Positions 11,788 to 24,125 of a stretch of DNA of 64,000 nt are shown here, piece after piece. A model generated the notes under the pieces. The model was not told where the DNA came from. It worked only from the letters and a program-made list of their open reading frames with translations, and ran no database searches. The stretch comes from Lingula anatina (taxonomy: Eukaryota; Brachiopoda; Lingulata; Lingulida; Lingulidae): NCBI RefSeq assembly GCF_001039355.2, contig NW_019775646.1, positions 62,001-126,000 of the forward strand. The letters are read 5' to 3'. A program made the translations under genes and the position numbers. Position 1 is the first letter of the stretch. The number at the start of each line of letters is the position of its first letter.

Positions 11788-11934
11788 GGGGAGTTGGACC
11801 CCGGGGTAAGTTGGACCCCCATCAAGTCTCTTTAATAAAGTTACTTTAAGATGCTAAATTATTTCATTTAGACTCACTGCCGACGCTTTCTTAGCACTAT
11901 TGGATACGGTCACTTTACAAAATGATGTGATCAA
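11788..11934. mobile_element. TA-flanked MITE, left part (interrupted by a second element)
   Basis: It begins GGGGAGTTGGACCCCGGGG immediately after TA. Its right part lies at 24993-25072, ending CGGTCTCCCC before TA. The intact version in copy C spans 22988-23215. The second element was inserted inside it on this haplotype only. Confidence 0.65.
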
Positions 11935-12399
11935 TAAAGGGAACCGGAGAAGATCAGCATTGGTCAGAATTGTGCCGGAAGTGACGTGCAGTGGTGTTAG
12001 AAACGAAGCTGAGTGGTTATTTTAACATAGAGGTGAACGGCAGTGAAGACGGGTTGTCGGAGGAAAAAGAAGTTTTCTAAACAACATGGTAAGATAACTC
12101 TTTTTTTACGCATTTTGGGCAGAGAAGACTTGTAGAAATAATAAATGCATGATATGAAAACGTGACACGGAACTTGAAGGTGCAAAATCGTGCTTAATTT
12201 GCGATCAACTTGTTTAGAAATAAATGCTGCGTCGACCGCCAGCGCGACAAAAAGCGCAAAGGGGAAATAATTCCCGGGAGTCTATAAATCGTTGTCATGT
12301 GGAAATTTGGCATTAATATAATCCGATATGTCCATATCTAAGTATTTTTGGGTGTTTTATGGTATGGGCTGCAACTACAACGATGTTTTAGAGGTCTTG
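11935..12399 (+). mobile_element. Left arm of a long-terminal-inverted-repeat element (interior missing)
   Basis: The arm starts TAAAGGGAACCGGAG right after GATCAA of the MITE. All 465 bases recur in reverse complement at 24992-24530 with roughly 2 percent differences. Its inner end has an open stretch beginning MSISKYFWVFYGMGCNYNDV (12328 on) that continues in the other arm to a stop after about 32 codons. The arm breaks at the N at 12400. Only the ends are assembled. It could be a foldback element or an autonomous transposon with long inverted repeats. Confidence 0.65.
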
Positions 12400-13214
12400 N
12401 ATATGCAAAGATTCTTGGAAAGAGAGATAATGTACAGCGCAGTGAGTGACATCGTGACAACTGGCTGTCTCGTACCTAGAGGGAAACGGTGGCGTGATTA
12501 CTTCTCTTACTTTACGATAATCGCAAATAATAAGAGAGTGCAGTTGACTGTACCTGCCGCAAGTACACGTACCTGGGGTAAGCAGGTGCAAGGTTTCATG
12601 GAAGAATATAGAAAAGGGGAAACACATGCTTACATGCACCATACAAGCAAGGCTGACAAGTGTTGACGATATAAGCCTACAACCCGCTGAGCAACTACCG
12701 CTACAAAAACGTTTAGTTGATCAAAAAAGCCTTCTGCAGTCTACCTTTACCCAACTTTGTGATAATTCAATGCTTTACCATGACGTCATGAGGACAGCTT
12801 ACCCCCCTATTTACCTGCCTTCGAAAACATTTAATTCACAGTATTTATATTTCGATTACGCTTAGATTTATTGTGCATGTGCCATGTGTGAGACAACGCA
12901 TATAGACTTAAACTTTATATTTATATATAAGAGCTTTTAAAGTAGGTCATAGACGGTTTCTGCTAAAAAGAAAATACAGCATTTCATTTGTTTGCAATTG
13001 ATACGTGCACAGGAAACCGGATGATCATTGAACTGGTGAAATATGAATAAGGAGGGAAAACACTTTTGTCAGAAGCTTCACATTGGGCATACTATACCAA
13101 AGCACACGCGTTTTCCAATAACCCCGAATGCCCTAAGCTTACCAGTGATTAGTTTGAAGCCGTCAACTTTCCCATAGAGCTGCATATTGTTGTGACAGTG
13201 CTTCACGCAAGAAC

Positions 13215-14144
13215 ATGGCGTCAGCGAGTTTAGTTCGATCTACCGATCGTAGAAATTCAGTTACTACTGGACCACTAGGCTACACCATCACCGCTGAAAT
13301 AGGCCGAGGGGTGTTTGGAGTTGTTTTTCGAGGTGTGGATCCGCGAGGAAATGACTGCGCTATGAAGCATGTACATCTAACCAGTCCCGTAGTTCGGGCT
13401 GAGATAGCAATGTTATCCCAACTGCATCCCCACCCGAACTTAGTACGGGTTCTTGAAGTCAGCGAGGATCATAAGAAACCGGACTTTGTATGGTACGTGA
13501 TAGATTTTTGTACAGGTCCAACCTTAAATGATTACATCCTAAGCTCTGTTCCTAAGATAGACGTTTCTTTAAAGCTTAAGCTCATACTAGACGTCGCCAA
13601 TGCATTACAATACCTGCATTCAAAAAACTTGTTGCACCGCAATCTTAAACCCGACAATATATTCGTGAGTGGATTTGAAGGAGGGGAAGGGATTGTCACT
13701 CGGTGTAAAGTGGCAGATTTTGGCTTGGCACACATTTGGGAAGCTAATACCACCCTCCCGACATCGTACTATACCAAAACCTCGCACAGCTTCGGACCCC
13801 CATTTTACACAGCCCCTGAGGTAAGAGAATTGAAGATTGTTACGGACAAATGTGATATTTACTCGCTGGGAATGCTTTTACTTGGATCGATATTGGAAAC
13901 GACGGCACAGTGCCTGTGGGCAGTAGAGAAGGAAATGCTGGTGCCGATAATCAATGATCAAGACATAGAAGAAGCCACACCTTTACAGATACAGAAAGCA
14001 ATGGAAGACAAAGGTGTTAGAAACACCCAGCTAATCCAAATTGTCATCCACATGCTGTCTGTTGATCATGAAAGGAGGCCTAATATATTTGAAGTATGCT
14101 CACCTCTACTGGATGCGTTATTTGCGCATTTTAATTCCAGATAG
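13215..14144 (+). CDS. STK35/PDIK1L-like protein kinase with HRN catalytic loop (copy C)
   Basis: This is the second complete copy, encoding the same 309-residue protein as the gene at 2174, including the HRN (N143) substitution, intact K51, E63 and DFG. The flanks align with copy B with scattered substitutions and indels, while the coding frame shows only synonymous changes that I could find. It is most likely the allele of the copy B gene rather than a paralogue. Finding HRN on both copies argues that the aspartate loss is fixed and not a read error. Confidence 0.85.
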   Translation: MASASLVRSTDRRNSVTTGPLGYTITAEIGRGVFGVVFRGVDPRGNDCAMKHVHLTSPVVRAEIAMLSQLHPHPNLVRVLEVSEDHKKPDFVWYVIDFCTGPTLNDYILSSVPKIDVSLKLKLILDVANALQYLHSKNLLHRNLKPDNIFVSGFEGGEGIVTRCKVADFGLAHIWEANTTLPTSYYTKTSHSFGPPFYTAPEVRELKIVTDKCDIYSLGMLLLGSILETTAQCLWAVEKEMLVPIINDQDIEEATPLQIQKAMEDKGVRNTQLIQIVIHMLSVDHERRPNIFEVCSPLLDALFAHFNSR

Positions 14145-15506
14145 GCAGGATGGGGAAGGTGGAATAATGATGGGCTGTATTGTCTATATCCGCGCAAATA
14201 TAATGATTAAATCAATAACAGTACAAAATACAAGCCTACTTCTTAATATTTTATCATTTCATCTGAGTGAAATAAATCCGGCATTAGGACTGCCAGTTTA
14301 AAGGGAATGCCTAATAACCGTTATAAGCGTTGATTTCAAGCTTAATACTTGATTTAAGGTGCAGCTTATTGTAAATATGAAGCTACTGTTATCCTTTGTT
14401 GTGATTCAGCTCCATCGGGTGTAATATTGATATATATCGTATAGCGCGGTCAGTGTTCTTCATTCAGTAACTCATGTTCGATACGTTGTGTAATATGAGC
14501 TAGAGCTTTACGTCAATGCGGCGAGAACAATTATAAAAAAAAGCTTTCAGTGATATCCCAAGAGGAAAGATAATCAAAACAAACTCACATTAGTACGTAT
14601 ACTGTAGTTCCAGCGTGCTAATTTTTTCAAAAAAGGTTTTTGCAGTTTAACTTCTGAGGATGCCTTAATATGAATTTGAGACCCTGTCTGATCTTTCAGA
14701 GGCATGCCAGGGTTGTTGCTGACAATTGGAAAAGATTATGAAGAGGGAAGGAATATGAAGCTGCCTCCACGCACCGACCCTCTTCGGTGAACTAAATCTT
14801 CAATCCTCTTTTCACCCTTAATTTCCTACTGGATTTTTATAGAAGTTGATATTGTGATACCATGGTTAGCCTTTTAATTTACGTACTGAATGTTAATATA
14901 TTATTATTATTTATCTACGACAGTATATATTGTGGGATACAGTCTGATAACATATTGATCCATAATCCAAATGGCCGATGTTTCAGCGGATAAAAGATAT
15001 TTTTTAAAAGTCCATTACGGCAAAAAGTCGAATCTTTTGCATCATAAAATCGATTACCGCTACGCGACATTAATATACTGTGTTTAAACAATTTAAGTCT
15101 AACATTTGAATAAAACTTCGAAAGTCGATATCACGCACATAATTGTACTTCGGTCGAGACGACGGATATTAAAAAACTGCCAAAAAAAGGACTGTTGTGT
15201 TTTGAATTAAGATTAAGGTTAGGTTGACATTTAGTGTTAAAGAAAAAGGGGGATAATTTACCCTTCATGCCTTTCAACGTGAATGCTATAAATATATAAT
15301 TTTATGGAAAATATCGCAAATCTCATGAAACTGTGGTAAGGCAATATAATATTCACCAATGAAATTTTCGCTTTTTTGCAGACGAGAGAAATGTCTTCAG
15401 TGGCCCAGAAAAACCTGGTAATGAAACGGAAATTCGAAAGATTGTGTGTGTTTGTATGTGTTTGTGAGCGTACGTTCATGCGTGCGTTTTTGCGTGCGCG
15501 TGTGTG

Positions 15507-15550
<44 letters not shown>

Positions 15551-16398
15551 AAACAACACGATAAGCGATTGATCGATATTTGATATACGTAAGAACAAAT
15601 AATTCCATGTTGCCTTTGTAGCTAATTAAAAATTAAACTGGCTGCCGCTTGCAAAGTCGCAGGAAACGACACGCGCGGGCAAAGTATATTTTTTTACATG
15701 TAGTATCAGACTTGAGATGGAAATGTCAAATGGAATATAAATGTAGTTTAGCAATTAATTGTACTAAGGAAAAGAAGGTTCGAGAGGAATGGAAACGTAG
15801 AAATTATTCTATTTCCGTTTAATGATGCAATTTTCACGGTGGTCTTGAACCAGCAGAAATATTTCTACGAGACACATTTAAATGCTCTTTCTTTTTTGTA
15901 CTATGTTTATTTATTTATTTATATGTAAAACTACAATTTCGTGTCCTTTTCAATTTGTAATGATAATGGAATATTTGCATGCGATATGTTGTGAAAGCAC
16001 CGGATGATCAGTACATGTTTCTCTTATTTGAATTTTACGTCATTAAAACATGAGAAGCAATACCCCAATACCCAAAGCTCTGATTCACGAAAACAACTTT
16101 CAGAACTGACTGTTTATTGCAAATACGCAGTTATACATAAAAAGAATTCGTCCTATTTATGACACGCATACAGCACACAAATATCTATGATTCGAGAAAA
16201 AATTGCACGATCATTTTGATATAGACCAGTTAAGAGGTTTACAAGTGCGACTCTAGAAAACTTTGCAGTTTAATTTGACACCTTGCATCATTCTATCATA
16301 TCAGAAATGGCATACAAAGCAACTTGTTTCTCTTTCGATAACAAACAATTGTTTCTCCAGACTCGCAGGAAGCAGAATATAAGCTTTTGTGTGTGTGT

Positions 16399-16429
<31 letters not shown>

Positions 16430-16483
16430 GGAGGGTGGGGGGGGGGAAGACTTCGGAGGGAAAAAAAATATTTTTTTTGGGGG
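14145..16483. other. Noncoding downstream flank of kinase copy C
   Basis: Colinear with 3104-5420 of copy B. It holds a (GT)n then (AG)n microsatellite (about 15440-15548) and a (GT)n/poly-G tract (16385-16445) that leads into the gap. Open frames crossing these tracts are low-complexity. Confidence 0.6.
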
Positions 16484-16703
16484 NNNNNNNNNNNNNNNNN
16501 NNNNNNNNNNNNNNNNNNNNNNNNNNNNNNNNNNNNNNNNNNNNNNNNNNNNNNNNNNNNNNNNNNNNNNNNNNNNNNNNNNNNNNNNNNNNNNNNNNNN
16601 NNNNNNNNNNNNNNNNNNNNNNNNNNNNNNNNNNNNNNNNNNNNNNNNNNNNNNNNNNNNNNNNNNNNNNNNNNNNNNNNNNNNNNNNNNNNNNNNNNNN
16701 NNN
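16484..16703. other. Assembly gap (220 N) in a poly-G tract
   Basis: Bordered by G-runs on both sides, and occupying the position of the G-rich tract at about 5397-5420 of copy B. Confidence 0.95.
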
Positions 16704-17281
16704 GGGGGGGGGGGTAGTTGGGGGAGGGTAAGCATTCCGAAGGAAAAAAGATATTGTTATTGGACGGCAGACGTAAAATAATTTAGGTAGGCCCTAATGG
16801 CCCCCACAGCCTACCCCAACCCAGGTAAACTGGTACAAAATAAACAGACACGCCCATGTTTCGTGGATGTGCATAATGCGAATATGATTAATGGCTTACA
16901 GGTTGGACTCGAGTGGTTCCACTGAAAACCTGCTATTCATGAGACACACAAGCGACTGTTCTAGAGCCCTCTCTACAGTTTCAAACCATTTAAAACGGCA
17001 TGGAAGTATTTAAGTTACGGCATAAGTTACATGCCAGTGGATATATACATGTACCTTTGTGAATGTGAATATCCTTGCATAAAATGCTCAACTCTGAAAA
17101 TGATTCCTACAAATCGTACCATCCGTGGGTACCGAACACAAGCCGTCGGTTCAAAATGCTCACCTTTCATGGACTATCTAAACTTCCATAACATTTGGGC
17201 AGTTACCGGTATATGTGATTTGAAAATCTCAGGGTTATCAACTATTCATGGTCCTTGTGGTGTTTTTCAGGCTCATGCATA

Positions 17282-17988
17282 ATTAATAATAATAATAATA
17301 AGTTTATTGAGCACTAAATGATATGAATACATTTGCAGGCTCACTAGACTACATTATTTACACAATATAAGGATATACATTTATATATGTTTACATATGC
17401 AGTATGCTAAATTACACGTGTTAATGCTTGTTAGCGATTCACAGCATTATCGACAATTAGTGACGGTGATGCACTAAATTGCAACTATGTATTTTAACAG
17501 CAGTCTTTACAAATTCTATTATTTCTTTGAGACTTTTTTCACAGGGTGGATTAAGGAGAATTGACAATACCTGACCACTGTCCTCTAGACCCACTACATT
17601 GATTTTCAAGAGTTCATCATGCATTCGTTGCCTTTCAACAGTGTATCTTGCACATTCCGGGAGGAAGTGTTTTCATCCTCTACGCAGTTGCAAGCTTTAC
17701 ATTTTCTCTCATCAAGTGGAGTTTTAGGGTTTGTGTATCGGTCCCTTTCTATTGCCAGGTCGTGATCACTGCCAGTGGAGGAGACACTCATTTTGATGTA
17801 TTTTTCACATTCATAAGATATTTTAATTCTTTTGTATGTCCTTAATTGTTTGAGGTCCAGTTATTTAATTCCTGCCAAAACAGTTTTTCAATTTTTATGT
17901 TCAATTTTTCTACTAGGTTTTCTATTCCATGTATTTTCATTGGGTGGTTGGACCACCTTTGCACACGATTAACAATTGCCCTGATATA
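17282..17988 (-). mobile_element. 5'-truncated, decayed LINE 3' end, copy C
   Basis: This is the allelic counterpart of the element at 6397-7105, with the same TTA tail and C-terminal motifs (DHDLAIERDRY, VEDE). A deletion of about 13 bases just before DHDL relative to copy B breaks the frame further. It is a dead remnant shared by both copies, so it inserted before they separated. Confidence 0.72.
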
Positions 17989-20140
17989 GCGGTACTATTA
18001 CGCGCTTACACCAGTATATGCAGATAGAAAACTCGGCATGCGACACGTACAGTTTGCAGTCATGCCACGTTGTGATAGGGGTTACAGGTAGAAAGTTACA
18101 GGCTATGACATGAAAATGCCCAAAAAGGTACCCTAAAATGTTACATCTGACCAGCATGGATAGTATTGGGGAGGTTATGGTTCCAGAGTATTTATTAAAA
18201 AATTAATAAATAAATAAAGGGGTCACTTTTAACGACAGTGATTTAATGTGAGATGCAGGCCTTATTCGCCCATTCGCTATGTTTTTTAAAATACAGCATT
18301 TTAATGTAGCAATAGCTCAGGTGGCTGGCCTGTCAGGACTGATACCATTATGAATTCATCTGTGTAAGCATTGTGGTGGTGTAACACGTGTTAGCACAAA
18401 GTCGACGGCGGTGGCAGTGTGATCGATCACTGTACTCTCTAACTCACGTTAATGACATAGCGCACAGTTGCCGCGGTAAGGTGGAAGGAACGAATTTTAT
18501 CGTGGTTTCGACACTATTTTGGTGGCCATTGTGAACTACACCTTACTCATTCTACCGTTCCTTTTATTAAATTATTCTTTCATGTAACCGTCACTTGACA
18601 CTACAAGCCCCCTTGGGTGGTTTCAAATTTTATTATTTCTTATACTGTAACTCATCGAGTGCTCTTTATTTGGTATACGTGAGTCATATAAAGCGTATAT
18701 ATCAAATATAAAAAGTAGCTAATTTTGAGTAAACGATTATACGTAAGCCTTTGCTGCTGAATATTGAGTGGAGAAACTAGAAATTTGGGCGGGTAACATT
18801 ACAGATTTCTTCTTCTTAAAGTGAATGCACTACGTAATCGACAAAATGACAAAAGACTGGAATATATGCTAATATTCAGTTGTGTGTCATAATGTATTTT
18901 TAGAGTCGTTACAATTAGTTAAATTTCAGTAAATAGATCGTATCAAATCACCGCAAAGATTTTTAATAAGAAAAGAATAAGTCATAACTTATTTAGATTA
19001 CTTATTTACTAAATAGTTCAAGCACGCATGCCCTTTTAAAGAACTACAAAAGTTAAAGAAGTATTTTATCTTACTGGTTTACAGTCGTTGGGAGCATATT
19101 TTAAGTGTGGTAAGTGTGTGTATGTGGGGGTAACCACTAGAAGAAAATAAGTTACAGGGTAGTAAAATAACCTCAGTTCATAAGTAAACCGGACTTATCT
19201 CCTCCGATGCAGCAGGGGGTGATTCTTAGCGGGTCGGCCAAAAGGGCTGAAAGGGTTTTTTAGGAGTTCTCCTTGATCTTTAGCCACGAGGTTGGAGTCC
19301 TGTGTAGACGGTTCTTCTGAAATCCAGGTTTCGCCACGGTGTTACCACTGTCCCTAAGAGATGGTGCTGACAAGTTTTTCTTACGGCGTTTTGTTTTGTG
19401 GAGTCTTCGATCCTGTCTGGCTGTTGTTTTACGTACGACCAGTACTAATGTTTGGTCGCAGAACACTTCATCTACACAACTTGCCCACCTCTTTTAAAGG
19501 CTATATGACGAGGCACCGCCCCCTCTTTAAATGTGCTGCACAAACTTACAACTGCAAACTCCAGTACACGTAGAATATTATTTTTCTCCGATTTATTATA
19601 TATATATGCCTTTAACAGCCTTGTACCCCACTCAAGATATTTGTTCGATTTCTGCCACTTGGAGATTGTTTACCATTGCTACAGTCAGCTTTATAAATAG
19701 TTTTGTATCAGCTTTTAAATTGTTGGGATAACAATTTAAGATTACAATTGTGCCTGTAATTTTAATAATATGCCATCATTTTAGCAGGACTGCAATATGA
19801 ATTTTTTCTTTAAATTATAGGCAATTCCACTTTCCTTCTTATTAAGCAAAAAGCTAAATTGGCTAAATCTTTACACACCCCGGATTAAGAAGGAAAAGTC
19901 CCAATCCTATAACTATGGTTGGTTAAGTTGGAAGGTAGATAATGTTATGCGATTCATTGCCATACCACGCCCCATTTTCCATAGGGGTCAGATTTTAGTA
20001 AAATAGAAAATCGCTATCAAAATTTGTCCCCTTTTTGGTTATAATTTGCCGAAATATGGGTTGTGGCCCAAAGCCTAACAGAACAGTTTGTGATGCAGCG
20101 GGTTGGTCACAAGTGACAATGCAGTTCGTTAAAATGGAAT

Positions 20141-22026
20141 TCAAAACTCCGTTTGCGGTCTCTTCGCTAACCAATCAGCTATCTTTGGGAGAGCTTTAAT
20201 GCGGCCAAGGAATGCTTGCAATTCGTCGCAATTTGCCATGCATTTGGGGAACTTAACCACCATCCCTGAACATTGATCGAAGACTGCTAGATCGGCAATG
20301 GAGAGCTGAATGTGAAAAGAAATACAGTCAATTATTCGAATGAAAAACTACGATGAAATAAGAGTTTAGTTTTTAATATCTTATATATCTCACTTAATTT
20401 TGAAAAACTAAAAAATAAGACCACCATTTTGAATATAAAAGTAAAAATACTGTACATCTTAATAATATGAGCAGCACAATACAATATTTCAAGACAAAGC
20501 CTTTTGTCTAACCTTGTCTCCTGCAAAGTATCCTTTGCCGCCGTCGTTGCTTTTTAAAAGTTTATTAAGGCGTTGCATGAATCCAGGCAGTGTTTCATCA
20601 GTTAACTTCTTTTCTTTCTCTGCCTAGGAAAAAGATGGAGGACCAATGAAGTCAACAGAACTATCACTTGATATTCGATTGGTTTGAAACAAAATTGGCC
20701 TTTAAAACCCTGGTCCCTTGTCCAAAATTCTATTACGGCACCATGGTTACCCCCCCCCCCCGGACAATCCCCCTCAAGACAGCCTCACCCCTATTCCAGG
20801 AAACAAAATACACAGCTTTTTCACTATGTACTTGAGCCATTCACACATTTCTTGAATTTTTTACTGAATGTAAAAAAGAAGACAAAAAATTAAATAAAAA
20901 CAATGATTGGATATTGATTATAAGACTCGGTAGGCTCATTATACGCTTAAAAAGTGAGGTAACTTTAAATTTCAAGATGCTACAGATGCTTCAGGTGCAT
21001 ATTTGACATTACTAATAAAACAAACACTACACCATTTTATCCATTTTTCTACACAACTTTCACTTGATTAAGGGGAAGGGGGGTAAAACAGTTAATAGTA
21101 CCAGTTCATCAAAGGGATTCCTAGATGAGAGAGATTATTTGTTTAATCCGCCTATACCTGGAGATACATTTTGATTAAAGGCAGTCATTATTTTGTTTCA
21201 ATATCACACTGTTCATGCTCAGTTTGATATTCATTACAGGAAGGGGAATTGCCCAAAGGGAATTGTCCGGGGGGAGGGATATCGGGGGGTAGGGGGATTG
21301 TTCTGATACCCTACATGTAATACACTTCTTGTCACAGTTATCAACCATTACGTACACCAAACAGACCAGTCACTTAAATATGCTACCTTCTTTGCTTCAT
21401 CTTGCTCGAAATGCCAGTCGATAAGAGACTTGGTCATATCCTCTAAAGTGTAAAGGACCTGGTCGATCATGGCACCGTCCATGGTACTATTTCCATAAAG
21501 CCCTAGAAAGAAAGAATTGAGTTGTAAAAAACACTGAAATAACTTTAAGGTGGCTAGACTTTGTACATGTAGCACAGCCGCTGCCTTTGATCAACGCTTA
21601 AAATTTGTTTCTGTAAGGTAATCTCTTACGTGTTTAAGCCTAGGTCCCAACTACGTTTTGGACGCACGGTTTTTAGGTTCCTTGCGTCCGACTAGGACGT
21701 AGCTATATCGCAGGGAAGAAATCAAGTAATTGGTGATAAGTTTCTACGTGCTGTTTGCGTCCTCCAAAAGTCGCACTATGGACGTGCTCCTCAGGCACGA
21801 ATTCCCAAGTATGCCCCATTTTTTGGGCCGTAGACCACACGTAGCAGCCCGCACGTTCGGTTGGGACCTAGGCTTTACTAGTAAGCGAAAACTACAATGC
21901 AGAAAATCTTTGAACATCTGTCACATTCCTTACCGTGTTCTCGTGCCACATAACGCGCCATAGCCAAACTCTGACCAATCTTCTTCCCGTCCACCTCCAT
22001 GAATGGGCTCTGTCCGGTTGGGCTCA
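20141..22026 (-). CDS. Sigma-class GST (HPGDS-like), exons 2-5, copy C (complete)
   Basis: Exon 2 is 22026-21934, exon 3 21502-21387, exon 4 20623-20513 and exon 5 20305-20141 with TGA at 20143-20141. All borders are GT-AG and phases agree (1, 0, 0). Exon 4 reads AEKEKKLTDETLPGFMQRLN onward and ends YFAGDK, continuing into LSIADLAVFD. With exon 1 (26757-26619) the frame totals 207 residues, against about 199 in vertebrate HPGDS. The differences from copy B that I checked in exon 5 are synonymous. Intron 2 carries a Harbinger-like MITE at 21637-21874 that copy B lacks. Confidence 0.88.
21637..21874. mobile_element. Harbinger-like MITE, present only in copy C
   Basis: A 238-bp insertion with perfect 15-bp terminal inverted repeats AGCCTAGGTCCCAAC / GTTGGGACCTAGGCT, flanked by TTA on both sides. 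Copy B has the uninterrupted site GTGTTTACTAG at about 10657-10667. A 3-bp TTA duplication is characteristic of the PIF/Harbinger superfamily. It lies in GST intron 2 between intact exons and has no coding capacity. Confidence 0.8.
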
Positions 22027-22204
22027 CTGTAAAATAAGTGAAATTATGTTAAACGGTAATACTTGACTATGACGCCTGGCCTGGTTGTCAGATCCATGCA
22101 GCTTCGTTATTTTTAAATTGCGTGGATATGTGAAGATTTAAAAATGACGAATGCTGACTCGCACAGAATCTGAATCTTAGGGTCTAAAGCTAACAAGGCA
22201 GAAT

Positions 22205-22985
22205 ATGTAACTGGCATAGGGCTTCAGACCCATGAGAGTTGAAATTCACATATTAAAATGCCACAATGAGAAAATTCGAAATTTTACAAAAAAAGTGCAC
22301 AAATTCAAGAAAAATAATGTTATCAAGCGGGCTTTCCAATAAGAGCTGTATGTCAATCCTAAGAATAATTCTTTAAGTTAGAAAATAATGTAACACGTTT
22401 TTCCTTTCAGAGCTTATTTAATTGCAATGCAAAATGTTTTACTCAATTGGGACGCAATATTATATAATGATTAACTACATAACATGGGCATGTAAAAATG
22501 TTGTGACTGCCATACGGCGTGTTTATGCCATCGGGAGTTTAAGTCCCACACTGAAAATGCCAGTATGTGAAAAATGAACATTTCACAAAAATTGCATTTA
22601 TTTCCACAAAAATAGTCCAATCAGGCTGCTTTAAGCTGTATTTTAGTCCTATGAATATTTTCTGTGAGTTTTGGAATCATAAGTAACATGGTTTTCTTTC
22701 AATGGTCATTATGACGGCAGTGCCCAAAATAGGGCCCGGTTTCTTCAATTTGATTCAAAATTACATAATGCTTAACAGCATAATGACCACCAATTTTAAA
22801 TAGTTCATAAATTGGATATTCAGAAAAATATAATTAGCAAAGGCTTTCAGGCCCATGGAAGTTCAAAGTCACACCTTGAAATTGCTCTTATGTGAAAAAT
22901 AATCATTTCACAAAAAACTTAACTTCCATAAAATTAGTACAATTAGACTGGTTTTTAAACTCAACCTGTATTTCAGTCCTTTGAA
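22205..22985. repeat. Diverged ~320-bp tandem repeat in GST intron 1 (copy C)
   Basis: This is the allelic counterpart of the array at 10990-11785, with units at about 22229, 22530 and 22853 and continuing at 23240-23750 after the inserted TA-MITE. It is noncoding. Confidence 0.65.
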
Positions 22986-22987
22986 TA

Positions 22988-23215
22988 GGGGAGTTGGACC
23001 CCGGGGTAAGTTGCCCCCCCCCCATCAAGTCACTTTAATAAAGTTACTTAAAGATGCTAAATTATTTCATTTGGACTCACTGCCGACGCTTTCTTAGCAC
23101 TATTGGATACGATCACTTTACAAAATGATGTGATCAATTCTTTTACCCCATAGTTACTTTGTCATAAATTGATGGGGCCAACTTACCCCGGGGTCCAACT
23201 AGCCCCGGTCTCCCC
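22988..23215. mobile_element. Intact 228-bp MITE with TA target duplication
   Basis: The left end GGGGAGTTGGACCCCGGGG and right end CCCCGGGGTCCAACT...CTCCCC are inverted repeats, with about ten extra bases in the right arm. TA flanks both ends, as in Tc1/mariner-type insertions. The interior is AT-rich and has no frame of note. It sits inside the ~320-bp repeat array of GST intron 1. Confidence 0.7.
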
Positions 23216-23451
23216 TATATCGACAATTATAAGTAGGCCTAACATGGTTTTCCTTTCATGGTCATTATGGCAGCTGCGTCCAAAATAGGGTTTTCTTCAA
23301 TTTTGATGCAATATTACACAAAGCTAAACAGCATAATCACCACCATTTTGAATAATATAATAAAACATCTTGGATATTCAGGAAATGTGACTAGCAAACG
23401 CCTTCAGGCCCATGGAAGTCCAAAGTCACGCCTTGAAACTGACAAATGAAC

Positions 23452-23454
<3 letters not shown>

Positions 23455-23483
<29 letters not shown>
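23455..23483. repeat. (AC)n microsatellite, short allele
   Basis: About 29 bases of AC. The counterpart at 25312-25350 is about 39 bases long, one more allelic difference between the two copies. Confidence 0.9.
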
Positions 23484-24000
23484 AGAATGCATAACTACAA
23501 GGAAAAATCCAATCAGGCTGGTTTCTGAACTCGACCTGTATTTCAGTAATACTTATCACTCCTGTTAGTTTGAAGACAATAGTTCGAGGTCAGTGCGATA
23601 TTTGTATTGCATATATGCTGAAAAAAGGCTAAAAATTTTTTTAATGGTCTGACCAAGCTGATTTACGAACTCGACCTGTATTTTATGAATATTAACTTCT
23701 GTAAGTTTGAAGACAATGCAAGTAGTTCAAACGGTTTTCCATTTATTTATTTATTCGTTGTATCTCTGGAAATGCACGGCGACGGCGAAGACAGCGAATG
23801 GCTATAAAAAGTCAGAAACCTAACGATATCGAATGCATCTACCACTATTGGTTATATCTAAAATCCGTATGCTGTTTCATAGGTTAGATGTAAAATACTA
23901 AACTTCATCTACCTATCCCTTAAGATGTCTAGGGATGTATAGTTCTGGGGAGTCTAGCCATCACCGCTAGCGTACCGGTGTCATGAAAATGACAGTCCGT

Positions 24001-24125
24001 GTGACAGAAAGTCCGCCCTCCATATAGTTACAATGGTTAGGGTTAGTTTGATCTAAGCGGGTCAAAATCTAGGGCGAGACTCACCTGTATAAATGATTGG
24101 GAAGCGGACTCTCTGTCAAGGGGTA
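24001..24125. repeat. MITE-like repeat with GTGACAGARAGTCCGC ends (copy C)
   Basis: The left end GTGACAGAAAGTCCGC and the right end GCGGACTCTCTGTC are inverted repeats around a conserved core (GGTTAGGGTTAG ... TCAAAATCTAGGGCGAG). The same family recurs at 26044-26170 (the allele), 28695-28830 (reversed) and 52978-53068. It is short and noncoding, probably non-autonomous. Confidence 0.65.

Larger units (their letters stand above)
1369..12399. other. Segment B (haplotype 1): kinase to GST exon 2 and the left arm of an inserted element
   Basis: About 11 kb starting at the unit start and ending at the N at 12400, inside the left arm of a long-inverted-repeat element. It aligns with C over its whole length with many small differences and several insertions or deletions. 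Its natural continuation is 24444 onward, which begins inside the opposite arm of the same element and continues into the sequence that followed the insertion site. A second single N at 9756 removes roughly 100 bases, including the 5' part of GST exon 4. Confidence 0.75.

Noticed and set aside
16283-16781. Several frames of 114-144 codons on both strands made of VCVCV, GGGG and X
   Set aside because: Artefacts of a GT/G-rich microsatellite and a 220-N gap.
21730-21963. 77-codon frame
   Set aside because: Lies mostly inside the Harbinger-like MITE and then runs antisense into GST exon 2.
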